In this document: positions 1 through 8,178 of the stretch, piece after piece
Position numbering within the stretch: position 1 is the first letter of the stretch
How the letters are laid out: each line of letters begins with the position of its first letter
Assembly: GCF_030142155.1 (NCBI RefSeq)
Contig: NZ_CP126247.1
Location: 1,240,001 to 1,304,000 of the forward strand
Source of the DNA: Arthrobacter sp. zg-Y820
GTDB lineage: Bacteria > Actinomycetota > Actinomycetes > Actinomycetales > Micrococcaceae
DNA: 64,000 bases
Direction: 5' to 3'
Made by a program: the position numbers and the translations under genes
Notes under the pieces: generated by a model
The model's database searches: none
Seen by the model: the letters and a program-made list of their open reading frames with translations, nothing else
Told to the model about the DNA's origin: nothing

Positions 1-1
1 G

Positions 2-1021
2 CACAACTACAACTTCCCGCCGTACTCCACCGGTGAAACCGGCCGCGTGGGTTCGCCCAAGCGCCGCGAAATCGGCCACGGCGCCCTGGCCGAGCGTGCG
101 CTCATGCCGGTGCTGCCGACGCGCGAAGAATTCCCGTACGCCATCCGCCAGGTCTCCGAGGCCCTGAGCTCCAACGGCTCCACCTCGATGGGTTCGGTCT
201 GCGCCTCGACGCTGTCCATGCTCAACGCCGGTGTTCCGCTGCGCGCTCCGGTTGCCGGCATCGCCATGGGCCTGGTCTCCGACCAGGTTGACGGCGAAAC
301 CCGCTACGCCGCCCTGACCGACATCCTTGGCGCCGAAGATGCCTTCGGCGACATGGACTTCAAGGTTGCCGGTACCTCCGAGTTCGTCACGGCCATCCAG
401 CTGGACACGAAGCTCGACGGCATCCCCGCTTCGGTGCTGGCAGCAGCCCTGAAGCAGGCCCGCGAAGCCCGCCTGCACATCCTCGGTGTCATGGACGCTG
501 CGATTGATACCCCGGACGAGCTCTCCGAGTTCGCGCCGCGCATCATCTCGGTGAAGATCCCCGTAGATAAGATCGGCGAGGTCATTGGCCCGAAGGGCAA
601 GATGATCAACCAGATTCAGGAAGACACCGGCGCTGACATCTCCATTGAAGATGACGGCACGGTCCTGATCGGTGCAACCGACGGCGGATCCGCCGAGGCT
701 GCCCGCGCGGCGATCAACGCGATCGCCAACCCGCAGATCCCCGAGATCGGCGAGCGTTACCTCGGTACGGTAGTGAAGACCACCACGTTCGGTGCCTTCG
801 TCTCCCTGACCCCGGGCAAGGACGGCCTGCTGCACATCTCCGAGCTGCGCAAGCTCGCCGGTGGCAAGCGCGTCGACAACGTTGACGAGGTAGTCTCCGT
901 CGGCCAGAAGATCCAGGTGGAAATCACCAAGATCGACGACCGCGGCAAGCTGTCCCTGTCACCGGTTGTTGCTGAAGGCGCCAAAGGCGAAGAAGCAGCA
1001 GAAACCGAGTCCGCAGAATAA
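2..1021 (+). CDS. pnp: Polyribonucleotide nucleotidyltransferase (PNPase), C-terminal part
   Basis: Phosphorolytic 3'-5' exoribonuclease of mRNA decay. Only the last 339 codons are present; the reading frame is open at the window edge. Seen are the end of the second RNase PH core, a KH domain with the GPKGKMIN loop (codons near 590-610) and an S1 domain starting [15 protein letters not shown], followed by a short acidic Glu/Ala tail. This KH-S1 order is diagnostic of PNPase. The TAA stop abuts the ATG of the M16 peptidase with no gap, an arrangement typical of actinobacteria, so the two are probably co-transcribed and translationally coupled. Confidence 0.97.
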   Translation, partial: HNYNFPPYSTGETGRVGSPKRREIGHGALAERALMPVLPTREEFPYAIRQVSEALSSNGSTSMGSVCASTLSMLNAGVPLRAPVAGIAMGLVSDQVDGETRYAALTDILGAEDAFGDMDFKVAGTSEFVTAIQLDTKLDGIPASVLAAALKQAREARLHILGVMDAAIDTPDELSEFAPRIISVKIPVDKIGEVIGPKGKMINQIQEDTGADISIEDDGTVLIGATDGGSAEAARAAINAIANPQIPEIGERYLGTVVKTTTFGAFVSLTPGKDGLLHISELRKLAGGKRVDNVDEVVSVGQKIQVEITKIDDRGKLSLSPVVAEGAKGEEAAETESAE

Positions 1022-2419
1022 ATGTCACACATTGCTGATGGAACCCGTCCCGATGCCGGCCACGCGCCGGCATCCGGGACGGTTGTCCGCCTTCCGCTGA
1101 CCACTCTTCCCGGTGACCCTTCACTTGTGATGGGAACTCCGGGAGGCGCCGTCGTGCGCCGTTCCGTCCTTCCGGGCGGAGTCCGCGTGCTGACGGAAGC
1201 CATGCCCGGCCAGCGGAGCGCCACCATCGGCTTCTGGGTTGGTGTCGGCTCGCGGGATGAAGCCGCGGGCCGGCACGGCTCCACCCACTTCCTTGAGCAC
1301 CTGCTGTTCAAGGGCACCACGCGCCGCTCAGCGCTGGACATTGCGCTGGCCTTTGACGAGGTCGGCGGCGAGTCCAACGCGGCCACGGCCAAGGAAAGCA
1401 CCTGCTACTACGCACGGGTGCTGGACACCGATCTGCCGATGGCCATCGACGTCATCACCGACATGATCACCTCCGCGGTCCTGGACCCGGAGGAACTGGA
1501 GCAGGAGCGAGACGTCATCCTGGAAGAAATCGCCATGGATGCCGATGATCCCGCTGACCTGTGCCACGAGAAGTTCGCCGAAGCCGTCCTGGGCGACCAC
1601 GCCCTGGGACGTCCGATCGGCGGCACTCCCGAAGCCATCATGAGCGTTCCCCGCGAAGCCGTGCTGGAACACTACCGGCGCTACTACCGCCCCACCGAGC
1701 TGGTGGTCACCGCTGCCGGCGGCCTGGAGCACGACGACGTCTGCGCCCTGGTGCTCGACGCCCTGAAGAAGGCCGGCTGGGACCTTTCCGACGACGCCAC
1801 TCCGGCGCCCCGCAGGAACACCGAGCCCGCAGTCATCACCGGCACCGCCGGAGTCCAGGTCATCAACCGCCCGGTGGAGCAGGCAAACGTGGTCATGGGC
1901 TGCCCGTCACTGACGGCCACCGACGACCGCCGCTTCGCCATGAGCGTGCTGAACACCATCCTGGGCGGCGGCATGTCCTCGCGCCTGTTCCAGGAGATCC
2001 GCGAAAAGCGCGGCCTGGTCTACTCCACGTACTCCTTCTCGGCGTCCTACGCCGACGCCGGATACTTCGGCATGTATGCCGGCTGCTCGCCGGCCAAAAC
2101 CCGCCAGGTCATCGACCTGATGGGCAGCGAGCTGGAGCGCCTGGCAACTGACGGCGTCGACGAAGCCGAGCTGAAGAAGGCCCGCGGCCAGATTGCCGGC
2201 GGCATGGTCATGGCGCTGGAGGATTCCAGCTCCCGCATGTCCCGCCTTGGCCGGGCCGAACTGGTCAGCGGCGAATTCATCGACATCGATGAGTCGCTGG
2301 CCCGCATCGGTGCGGTGACTGCGCAGGAAGTGCAGGCGCTGGCCGCCGAGCTGGCCGCAGCTCCGCGGACCATCACGATTGTCGGACCGTTCACCTCCAA
2401 GGAGGAGCTGGGCTTCTAG
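1022..2419 (+). CDS. M16 family zinc metallopeptidase
   Basis: Predicted soluble processing peptidase of the pitrilysin/mitochondrial-processing-peptidase family, 465 aa. The inverted zinc motif is seen as H89-F-L-E-H93 (in STHFLEHLLFKG), with the downstream glutamate in the LEQERDVILEEI segment about 75 residues later, so the active site looks complete. The second, inactive-type half has the usual GGGMSSRLFQEIREKRGL arginine-containing segment. The first 40 residues are a non-conserved leader. It starts directly after the pnp stop, and pnp-M16 pairs are common in actinobacteria. The physiological substrate is unknown. Confidence 0.93.
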   Translation: MSHIADGTRPDAGHAPASGTVVRLPLTTLPGDPSLVMGTPGGAVVRRSVLPGGVRVLTEAMPGQRSATIGFWVGVGSRDEAAGRHGSTHFLEHLLFKGTTRRSALDIALAFDEVGGESNAATAKESTCYYARVLDTDLPMAIDVITDMITSAVLDPEELEQERDVILEEIAMDADDPADLCHEKFAEAVLGDHALGRPIGGTPEAIMSVPREAVLEHYRRYYRPTELVVTAAGGLEHDDVCALVLDALKKAGWDLSDDATPAPRRNTEPAVITGTAGVQVINRPVEQANVVMGCPSLTATDDRRFAMSVLNTILGGGMSSRLFQEIREKRGLVYSTYSFSASYADAGYFGMYAGCSPAKTRQVIDLMGSELERLATDGVDEAELKKARGQIAGGMVMALEDSSSRMSRLGRAELVSGEFIDIDESLARIGAVTAQEVQALAAELAAAPRTITIVGPFTSKEELGF

Positions 2420-2431
2420 CCCTCTTTTCCT

Positions 2432-2497
2432 CCCCGCGAGATGGCAGAAAGTGCGCTTCCCAGCTCTGGGAAGCGCACTTTCTGCCATCTCGCGGGG
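2432..2497. repeat. Perfect 32-bp palindrome, copy 1
   Basis: Two 32-nt arms (2432-2463 and 2466-2497) are exact reverse complements around a 2-nt centre; the core of the arm is GATGGCAGAAAGTGCGCTTC. It lies between the convergent M16 peptidase and moaD genes. It could act as a bidirectional transcript end, although no T-run follows on either strand. A degenerate copy of the same sequence is found at 51604-51668, so this is a dispersed repeat rather than a one-off terminator. Confidence 0.9.
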
Positions 2498-2498
2498 G

Positions 2499-2795
2499 TT
2501 AACCGCCGGCAAAGGGCGGCAGGATGTCCACGGTGTCGCCGGGGGCCAGGACCATCGACCGGTCCCGGGCAGCGAAACCGTTGACCAGGAAGGTGCTGCG
2601 CGAGATCACGCTCTTCAGCGGGGGAGCGCCGGCCGGTGCCGTGGAGGGACGGGAACCCAGGAACTCCAGCAGGTCGTGCAGGGATTCGCCGCCGTACGCA
2701 CTTTCGGAAGCGCCGTCGGGACCGGGGCCTGCGGACAGGATCTCTTCCTCCCGGCCGGAGGCCGCCTTCGCGGCACCAAAATATCGGATCAGCAC
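2499..2795 (-). CDS. moaD: Molybdopterin synthase sulfur-carrier subunit MoaD (ThiS/MoaD family)
   Basis: Small ubiquitin-like sulfur carrier, 98 aa, that as a C-terminal thiocarboxylate supplies sulfur to MoaE for molybdopterin synthesis. It begins MLIRYFGAAKAASG and ends in the essential Gly-Gly (ILPPFAGG). The GTG start at 2795 directly follows the moaA TAA with zero spacing, so the two are coupled. A 20-25 residue Pro/Ala/Gly insert in the middle makes it longer than the usual 80 aa. Its partner MoaE is encoded at 10460. Confidence 0.93.
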   Translation of the reverse strand: MLIRYFGAAKAASGREEEILSAGPGPDGASESAYGGESLHDLLEFLGSRPSTAPAGAPPLKSVISRSTFLVNGFAARDRSMVLAPGDTVDILPPFAGG

Positions 2796-4016
2796 TTAGC
2801 CGCCTATCGCGCTCATGGTCCGGTCCGGCTGCACATAGTCAGCGTCGCCCAGACCGGTATGGTCCATTCCGTGCGCCTTGGGTTTGCCCCACATCGCATC
2901 CTGCCAGCGGGCCGCCACCTCGGCGTCGCCCAGCTCCGGTGTGCGGAGCAGGCCCAGCAGGTCGGTTTCCTCGTGGGAGAACAGGCAGCTGCGGACCTTG
3001 CCCTCCGCCGTAATCCGGGTGCGCCGGCAGTCGGCGCAGAACGGTTCGGTGACGGATGCGATGATGCCCACGGTTCCGGCCACGATCTCCGGAGCGGCGC
3101 GGCGCCGAACCTCCCAGCGCTCGGCCGGGGCGCCGTCGCGCCGGCGCGGATCGGGGGTGAGGACAAAGTCGCGCTCGAGCCGGGAGCGGATTTCGGCCGC
3201 CGTGATCATGCCGTCCCGGGTCCAGCCGTGGTCGGCATCCAGCGGCATCTGTTCGATGAAGCGCAGCTCGAAACCCTGGCTGACGGCCCACTCGAGCAGG
3301 TCGGGGGATTCGACGTCGTTGATCCCGCGCATCAGGACGGCGTTGATCTTGATCAGGCCCAGGCCCACGCGCGCCGCCTCCTCGACCCCGGCCAGCACGC
3401 GGGACAGGAACGGACGCCGGGTCAGCTGCGCGAACGTGTCGGGATGCAGGGTGTCCAGGGAAACGTTGATCCGGGTCAGCCCGGCGTCCTTAAGGGCCTG
3501 TGCCTTCTTGTCCAGGCCCAGCCCGTTGGTGGTCAGCGAAATCGGCAGCTCCGGATGGTTGGCCCGGATTCCCGCCACGATGTCCACCAGGTCAGCCCGC
3601 ACCAGCGGCTCACCGCCGGTCAGCCGCAGCTCGCGGACCCCCAACACGCTGACGCCGATGCCCACCAGCCGGATGATTTCAGCACCGGTCAGCACCTTGT
3701 CCTTCGCCAGCCAGTCCAGCCCCTCGGCGGGCATGCAGTAGGTGCAGCGCAGGTTGCACTTGTCCGTCAGCGACAGCCGCATGTCGCTGGCGCGCCGGCC
3801 GTACCTGTCCAGCAGGCCGTCGGAGGCCTGGACACCGGCAGCTGCGGCGGACCCGGGAACTGCCGAACCCTCGTCCGCGGGTCCCTCGACGGCGGGAGCA
3901 TTTACTCCGGGCGCATTTACTTCGGGCGCGGCTGGTGGCCTGCCGGCAGACGGCGCAACGGCGGCAGTCCCGGTCAGCGGCGAGCCGATGGACGGCATTC
4001 CCAGCTGGATTCCCAT
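2796..4016 (-). CDS. moaA: GTP 3',8-cyclase MoaA (radical SAM)
   Basis: Catalyses the first step of molybdenum cofactor synthesis, converting GTP to 3',8-cyclo-7,8-dihydro-GTP. It is 406 aa. The N-terminal radical SAM cluster motif is C87-N-L-R-C91-T-Y-C94 and the C-terminal cluster ligands lie in CADCRRTR ... KVRSCLF. About 65 residues before the catalytic domain are Ala/Pro/Gly-rich and not part of the family core. The far-upstream ATG at 4016 is nevertheless supported by a TAACCT -10 element (4023-4028, minus strand) exactly 6 nt before it. It is divergent from modA across only 38 bp. Confidence 0.95.
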   Translation of the reverse strand: MGIQLGMPSIGSPLTGTAAVAPSAGRPPAAPEVNAPGVNAPAVEGPADEGSAVPGSAAAAGVQASDGLLDRYGRRASDMRLSLTDKCNLRCTYCMPAEGLDWLAKDKVLTGAEIIRLVGIGVSVLGVRELRLTGGEPLVRADLVDIVAGIRANHPELPISLTTNGLGLDKKAQALKDAGLTRINVSLDTLHPDTFAQLTRRPFLSRVLAGVEEAARVGLGLIKINAVLMRGINDVESPDLLEWAVSQGFELRFIEQMPLDADHGWTRDGMITAAEIRSRLERDFVLTPDPRRRDGAPAERWEVRRRAAPEIVAGTVGIIASVTEPFCADCRRTRITAEGKVRSCLFSHEETDLLGLLRTPELGDAEVAARWQDAMWGKPKAHGMDHTGLGDADYVQPDRTMSAIGG

Positions 4017-4022
4017 GGGTCG

Positions 4023-4048
4023 AGGTTACGCCCTTTCGCGGTTAGGCT
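4023..4048. promoter_or_regulatory. Divergent leaderless promoters of moaA and modA
   Basis: On the minus strand TAACCT (4028-4023) is followed after 6 nt by the moaA ATG. On the plus strand TAGGCT (4043-4048) is followed after 6 nt by the modA ATG at 4055. Both genes therefore look leaderless, and the two promoters must overlap back to back within 38 bp. A molybdate-responsive regulator could bind here, but I see no clear ModE-type palindrome. Confidence 0.65.
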
Positions 4049-4054
4049 CTATCA

Positions 4055-4831
4055 ATGCGTTTTATCAGTCGGTGCCGGCAAATCCTGGCTCCATCCGTTG
4101 TCCTGCTTGCCGTGGCGGCCGGATGCTCGGCGCCGGTGCCCGGGGATGCGTCAGCAACTCCGGAAGCACCCTCCATCACGGTATTCGCAGCTGCGTCGCT
4201 GACGGATGTGATCGCGGCCATGAATGAAGCCTACGACGGCGGCGGCCGACTGCGCACCAACCTCGGCTCCAGCGCCCAGCTGTCCAGCCAGCTGCTTTCC
4301 GGTGCCCCGGCCGACGTCGTGATCGCCGCCGATCTGGAAGCGCTGGACACGGTCCGGGACGAAGGCCTGATAGCGCGGGAGCGGGTGGTGGCCGGCAATA
4401 CGACGGTGCTGGCGCTGGCGCCGGGCAATCCCGGCCAGGTGGCGGCGCTGGCTGATCTCTCCGAGAACCGGGTGCAGACAGCCGTGTGTGCGCCCTCGGT
4501 GCCCTGCGGCCGGGCTGCGGCGCGTGTCCTCGACGCCGCCGGGGTGGCCCTGTCCGGGGAGAGCCGCGAGGACAGTGCGCGGTCGGTCCTGACCAAAGTG
4601 GTTACCGGTCAGGCGGATGCCGGGCTGGTGTACCAAACCGATGCGCTCTCGGCTGCGAAGCAAGGGGTGACGTATCTTGAAGTGAGAGATCCAGAACCCA
4701 ACCAGTACCCCGCGGCGCTGACCGCGGAGGGAGCAGAGCATGAGGCAGCTGTCCGATTCTACGAGTGGCTTGCAGGCGAGGAAGCCGCCGGAATCCTCCG
4801 CGACGCAGGGTTCCGGACTCCCGGAAGCTGA
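4055..4831 (+). CDS. modA: Molybdate ABC transporter substrate-binding lipoprotein ModA
   Basis: Extracytoplasmic molybdate-binding protein, 258 aa. A lipoprotein signal is clear: short basic N-terminus, hydrophobic stretch and lipobox AVAAGC with Cys24. The mature protein starts with the family signature ITVFAAASLTDVI, and the NLGSSAQLSSQLLSGAPADVVIAAD segment carries the Ser ligands. The start is supported by a leaderless -10 (TAGGCT). It is followed by modB, but no modC ATPase gene is present in the cluster. Confidence 0.95.
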   Translation: MRFISRCRQILAPSVVLLAVAAGCSAPVPGDASATPEAPSITVFAAASLTDVIAAMNEAYDGGGRLRTNLGSSAQLSSQLLSGAPADVVIAADLEALDTVRDEGLIARERVVAGNTTVLALAPGNPGQVAALADLSENRVQTAVCAPSVPCGRAAARVLDAAGVALSGESREDSARSVLTKVVTGQADAGLVYQTDALSAAKQGVTYLEVRDPEPNQYPAALTAEGAEHEAAVRFYEWLAGEEAAGILRDAGFRTPGS

Positions 4832-4898
4832 GCCGGCGCGGAAGGGCCGGCGGGGCTCCGGGAACGCCCGTCCATCGGTGGCCGGAAGGGCCGTCGGC

Positions 4899-5699
4899 AT
4901 GACCCGCGGCGCCCGGGCCACCACCCCGGCCTGGCTGTGGGTTCCCGCGTCGTTGGCGCTGCTGTTGTGCGCCGGCCCGGTGGCGGCCCTGCTGCTGAAT
5001 GTGCCCTGGACTTCGCTCGGATCCCTGCTCTCGGCCTCCGAAGCCCGCACCGCCCTGGGTCTCTCGGTGGCGACCTCCGTGGGGTCCACACTGATCTGCG
5101 TCGTGCTGGGACTGCCCCTGGCCGTGCTGTTCAGCAAGCTTGCCGGCCCGTGGATGCAGGTGCTGCGAGGCATCCTGCTGATTCCGCTGGTGCTGTCGCC
5201 GGTGGTTTCCGGCATCGCCCTGCTGTACTTCTGGGGCCGTCAGGGTCTGGCCGGACGGGTGCTGGAATCCGCGGGACTGGGGGTGGGCTATTCGCCGGCG
5301 GCGGTGCTCATTGTCCAGGTGTTCGTTTCACTGCCGTTCTTCGTCGTGGCCTCCCTGAGCAGCCTGCGGGCTGTGGACCATGACCTGGAAATGGCCGCCG
5401 CCACCTCTGGCGCCGGGCCGACGGCCATCCTGCGCTACATCACCGTGCCGCTGGCCCTGCCGGGAATCGTGGTGGGAGCGCTGCTGGCCTTCGCGCGGTC
5501 CCTCGGAGAGTACGGCGCCACCATCACCTTCGCGGGGAGCATTGAGGGACGCACCCGCACCCTTCCGCTGCAGATTGAGCTGAGCCTGAATTCCAACCAG
5601 CCCGAAATTGCGCTGGGAATCTGCCTGATCCTGATCTCGTTGTACCTCGTGCTGCTGGCAATCGCCCGGTTTGGCATGGGGCTCCTGTTGCCGCGCTGA
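4899..5699 (+). CDS. modB: Molybdate ABC transporter permease ModB
   Basis: Integral membrane permease of the molybdate importer, 266 aa with this start. The frame stays open to an ATG at 4740 that would overlap modA by 92 nt. I prefer ATG 4899 because GGAAGGG at 4884-4890 is well placed before it and the protein then begins just ahead of the first membrane segment. About six hydrophobic segments and the EAA-type loop (LEMAAATSGAGPTAILRYITVPLALPG region) are visible. The next gene is an oxidoreductase instead of the expected modC. Confidence 0.92.
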   Translation: MTRGARATTPAWLWVPASLALLLCAGPVAALLLNVPWTSLGSLLSASEARTALGLSVATSVGSTLICVVLGLPLAVLFSKLAGPWMQVLRGILLIPLVLSPVVSGIALLYFWGRQGLAGRVLESAGLGVGYSPAAVLIVQVFVSLPFFVVASLSSLRAVDHDLEMAAATSGAGPTAILRYITVPLALPGIVVGALLAFARSLGEYGATITFAGSIEGRTRTLPLQIELSLNSNQPEIALGICLILISLYLVLLAIARFGMGLLLPR

Positions 5700-5708
5700 G
5701 CTGCGGCA

Positions 5709-5752
5709 CCACGCGGTTCCTCCCACCCGACCACCCGGTTCCTCCCACCCGC
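5709..5752 (+). repeat. 22-bp imperfect tandem duplication
   Basis: Two adjacent 22-nt units (5709-5730 and 5731-5752) differ at two positions; the shared core is CGGTTCCTCCCACCCG. It sits in the 72-bp gap between modB and the molybdoenzyme gene. It may be a simple duplication or part of a leader; the ribosome binding site before ATG 5772 is weak. Confidence 0.8.
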
Positions 5753-5771
5753 ACCAACAGAAACGAGCGGC

Positions 5772-7310
5772 ATGAACGGCACAGCCCGGAACGTTACCCT
5801 CTGGGCGGCTGCGGCGGGAGTCGTTGCGATCGGCCTGGCCGTGGCCGCCGGAGAGCTTTCCGCCGCCTTGCTGAGCCCGTCGCTGTCGCCGGTCAGCGCG
5901 GTGGGGTCGGTGGTCATCGACGCCATGCCCGCACCGGTCAAGGACTGGGCGATCGGGCTGTTCGGCACCGCTGACAAGGCTGCGTTCCTGGTCAGCATGG
6001 CAGCGGTGATCGCGGTCATCGCCGCGGCCGCCGGAATCCTGGAGCTGCGCCGCCCGCCCGCCGGCGTCGTCATTGTCTCCTTGTTCGGGGCCGCCGGGCT
6101 GGCAGCCGTGCTGACCCGGGCGCAGATGAGCGTGCTGTCGCTGGTGCCGCCGCTGCTGGCCGCCGGAGTGGGCATCCTGGTGCTGCGGGCCTTCCGCGCC
6201 CGCATTCTCAGCTGGCGGGACGCATCGCCGGGCGAGGCGGGTGCCCGGCGGCGCGACGTCCTGTTGACGGTCGGCGGCGGTGCCGCCGTCGGCGTGGCGG
6301 CGGGAGCACTGGCCGGCGCGTCACGAGCGGGCCAGATCAATACCGTGGCCAGCCGGGCCGGCGTCGTCCTGCCGGCTGCGGCCCTGCCGGCGGCACCGAT
6401 CCCGGCAGGAGCGGAACTCGGTATCAGCGGGCTGGACCCGGTGCTGACTCCCGCGGCCGATTTCTACCGGATTGACACGGCGCTGAGCGTGCCGCTGGTC
6501 GACCCGCAGCAGTGGAGCCTGAAAGTCACCGGACTGGTGGACCGCGAAGTGGAGATCAGCTTCGCCGAGCTGCTGGCCAAGCCCCTGCAGGAAAGCCATG
6601 TCACCCTGGCCTGCGTTTCCAACGAGGTGGGCGGCAGCCTGATCGGCAACGCCAAGTGGCTGGGATGGCCGGTGCGGAATCTGCTGGCCGCGGCCGGTGT
6701 CCGGGACGGCGCGGACATGGTGCTCTCCACCAGCCGCGACGGCTGGACGGCCTCCACCCCGCTGGAGGCCCTGACGGATTCCCGCGACGCCCTGCTGGTC
6801 GTGGGCATGAACGGGGAACCGCTGCCCCTGGAACACGGCTTTCCGGTGCGGCTGGTGGTGCCGGGCCTGTACGGCTATGTTTCGGCAACCAAATGGGTCA
6901 CCGAGCTGAAGGTGACCCGGTTCAGCGACGACGCGGCGTACTGGACCGATCGGGGCTGGACCGAGCGCGGTCCCATCAAACTGTCCTCCCGGATCGACAC
7001 CCCCGCCAACGGCGCGTCGCCGGACGCCGGAGCCGTGACCGTCGCCGGCATGGCCTGGGCGCAGCACACCGGGATCCGCGGGGTGCAGGTAAGGGTCGAC
7101 GACGGCGGCTGGTCGGACGCGCGCCTGGCCAGCGGCATTTCGGCGGACACCTGGCTGCAGTGGTCGGCGGTCCTGGACCTGGCGAAGGGGGACCACACAC
7201 TGACCGTCCGGGCCATCGATGCCAACGGGCGGGAACAGGACGAAATCGTCCGTCCGGTGGTTCCCGACGGCGCCACCGGGCTGCACACGATCCGCCTCGC
7301 CGTCCGCTGA
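5772..7310 (+). CDS. Membrane-anchored molybdopterin oxidoreductase, sulfite-oxidase-like
   Basis: Predicted molybdenum enzyme of the sulfite oxidase family, 512 aa. About five hydrophobic helices occupy residues 1-180, after which an extracytoplasmic-facing catalytic domain begins. The molybdenum-ligating cysteine is probably C281 in HVTLACVSNEVGG. The C-terminal Mo-co dimerisation (Ig-like) domain starts near VAGMAWAQHTGIRGVQVRVD and ends at the C-terminus. No heme domain is present. Its place inside the cofactor island suggests it is a main user of the cofactor. The substrate cannot be told from the sequence. Confidence 0.9.
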   Translation: MNGTARNVTLWAAAAGVVAIGLAVAAGELSAALLSPSLSPVSAVGSVVIDAMPAPVKDWAIGLFGTADKAAFLVSMAAVIAVIAAAAGILELRRPPAGVVIVSLFGAAGLAAVLTRAQMSVLSLVPPLLAAGVGILVLRAFRARILSWRDASPGEAGARRRDVLLTVGGGAAVGVAAGALAGASRAGQINTVASRAGVVLPAAALPAAPIPAGAELGISGLDPVLTPAADFYRIDTALSVPLVDPQQWSLKVTGLVDREVEISFAELLAKPLQESHVTLACVSNEVGGSLIGNAKWLGWPVRNLLAAAGVRDGADMVLSTSRDGWTASTPLEALTDSRDALLVVGMNGEPLPLEHGFPVRLVVPGLYGYVSATKWVTELKVTRFSDDAAYWTDRGWTERGPIKLSSRIDTPANGASPDAGAVTVAGMAWAQHTGIRGVQVRVDDGGWSDARLASGISADTWLQWSAVLDLAKGDHTLTVRAIDANGREQDEIVRPVVPDGATGLHTIRLAVR

Positions 7311-7356
7311 GTTCCGCTCCGGAGCGCAACCCGTGCCGGCCCGAAACCCCATGCGC

Positions 7357-7362
7357 TAAGGT
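7357..7362 (+). promoter_or_regulatory. Leaderless -10 (TAAGGT) of the phosphatase gene
   Basis: TAAGGT ends 6 nt before GTG 7369, so transcription should begin at the start codon itself. Confidence 0.6.
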
Positions 7363-7368
7363 CGGTCT

Positions 7369-8178
7369 GTGACGATCTCCACTCTGGAAGGCACCGTAAA
7401 CTTCCGCGACGTCGGCGGCCTGCCGCTGACCGGTGGCGGCACAACCGCCCCGGGCGTTCTCTACCGTTCCGACGCGCTCAGCGCCCTCACCCCGCGCGGG
7501 CTGGAGTCCCTGGCCCGTTCGGGCATCGAGGTGATCGCTGATTACCGCACCCCGGCGGAACAACAGATGGCACCGGACCGGCTGCCGCCGGCACGGGCCT
7601 TCACCACTGTTGGTTTGCCCCTGTTCGAGGGAGCCTTCAGCGGGTTCGCCCAGGATGAATTGCAGCGCGCCAACCTCGCGGGCGATTCCGCCGCGGCAGC
7701 GCAGGCCGTCAAAGCCGCAGTGGCCAAGCTGCCCACCCTGGCCGGGATCTACGCCGGGATGCTGCGGGACGGGGGCGCTGTGTTCGCCGAGACCGCCCGC
7801 CGGGTGGCAGCGTCTCCGAACGGCTCGGGCACGCTGGTGCACTGCACCGCGGGCAAGGACCGCACCGGGGTGGCCGTTGCATTGATCCTCAGCGCCGTCG
7901 GCGTCGAACCGGAGGCCGTGGCAGCGGACTATGAGCGCAGTGAAGCAAACCTCGCAGGGGAATGGACGGACCGGATGCTCGGCATGATAGCCGGCATGGG
8001 CGTGCCGATGACTGACGACGTCGTCACCCTGGTCACCCGTGCGCCCCGGGATGCCATTACCGCCGCGCTGGAGTGGGTCTCCGCACAACACGGCGGCGCC
8101 GCGGAATATCTGCTGGCCGGCGGACTGTCGACTGCCGAACTGGAACTGCTGGGCCGGCGGCTGCGGGCACGGCCGTGA
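7369..8178 (+). CDS. Tyrosine-protein-phosphatase-like protein (DSP/PTP fold)
   Basis: Predicted cysteine-dependent phosphatase of the bacterial Tyr/Ser phosphatase family (MptpB/Y_phosphatase3 type), 269 aa. It begins TLEGTVNFRDVGGL, typical of this family. The P-loop is H158-C159-T-A-G-K-D-R165 followed by TG, a complete HCX5R signature with the Lys and Asp found in MptpB-like enzymes. The GTG start is supported by a leaderless -10. Its stop overlaps the moeA GTG by 3 nt. It may act on phosphotyrosine or phosphoinositide; no role in cofactor synthesis is known. Confidence 0.9.
   Translation: MTISTLEGTVNFRDVGGLPLTGGGTTAPGVLYRSDALSALTPRGLESLARSGIEVIADYRTPAEQQMAPDRLPPARAFTTVGLPLFEGAFSGFAQDELQRANLAGDSAAAAQAVKAAVAKLPTLAGIYAGMLRDGGAVFAETARRVAASPNGSGTLVHCTAGKDRTGVAVALILSAVGVEPEAVAADYERSEANLAGEWTDRMLGMIAGMGVPMTDDVVTLVTRAPRDAITAALEWVSAQHGGAAEYLLAGGLSTAELELLGRRLRARP

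Noticed and set aside
2379..4202. Very long plus-strand open frame opposite moaA
   Set aside because: It is a GC-rich antisense frame; moaA and moaD on the minus strand show clear family motifs, and the translated antisense product has no recognisable domain.
8073..8174. Upstream start for moeA inside the phosphatase gene
   Set aside because: It adds only an Arg-rich sequence; the GTG at 8175 overlaps the preceding stop in the usual manner.
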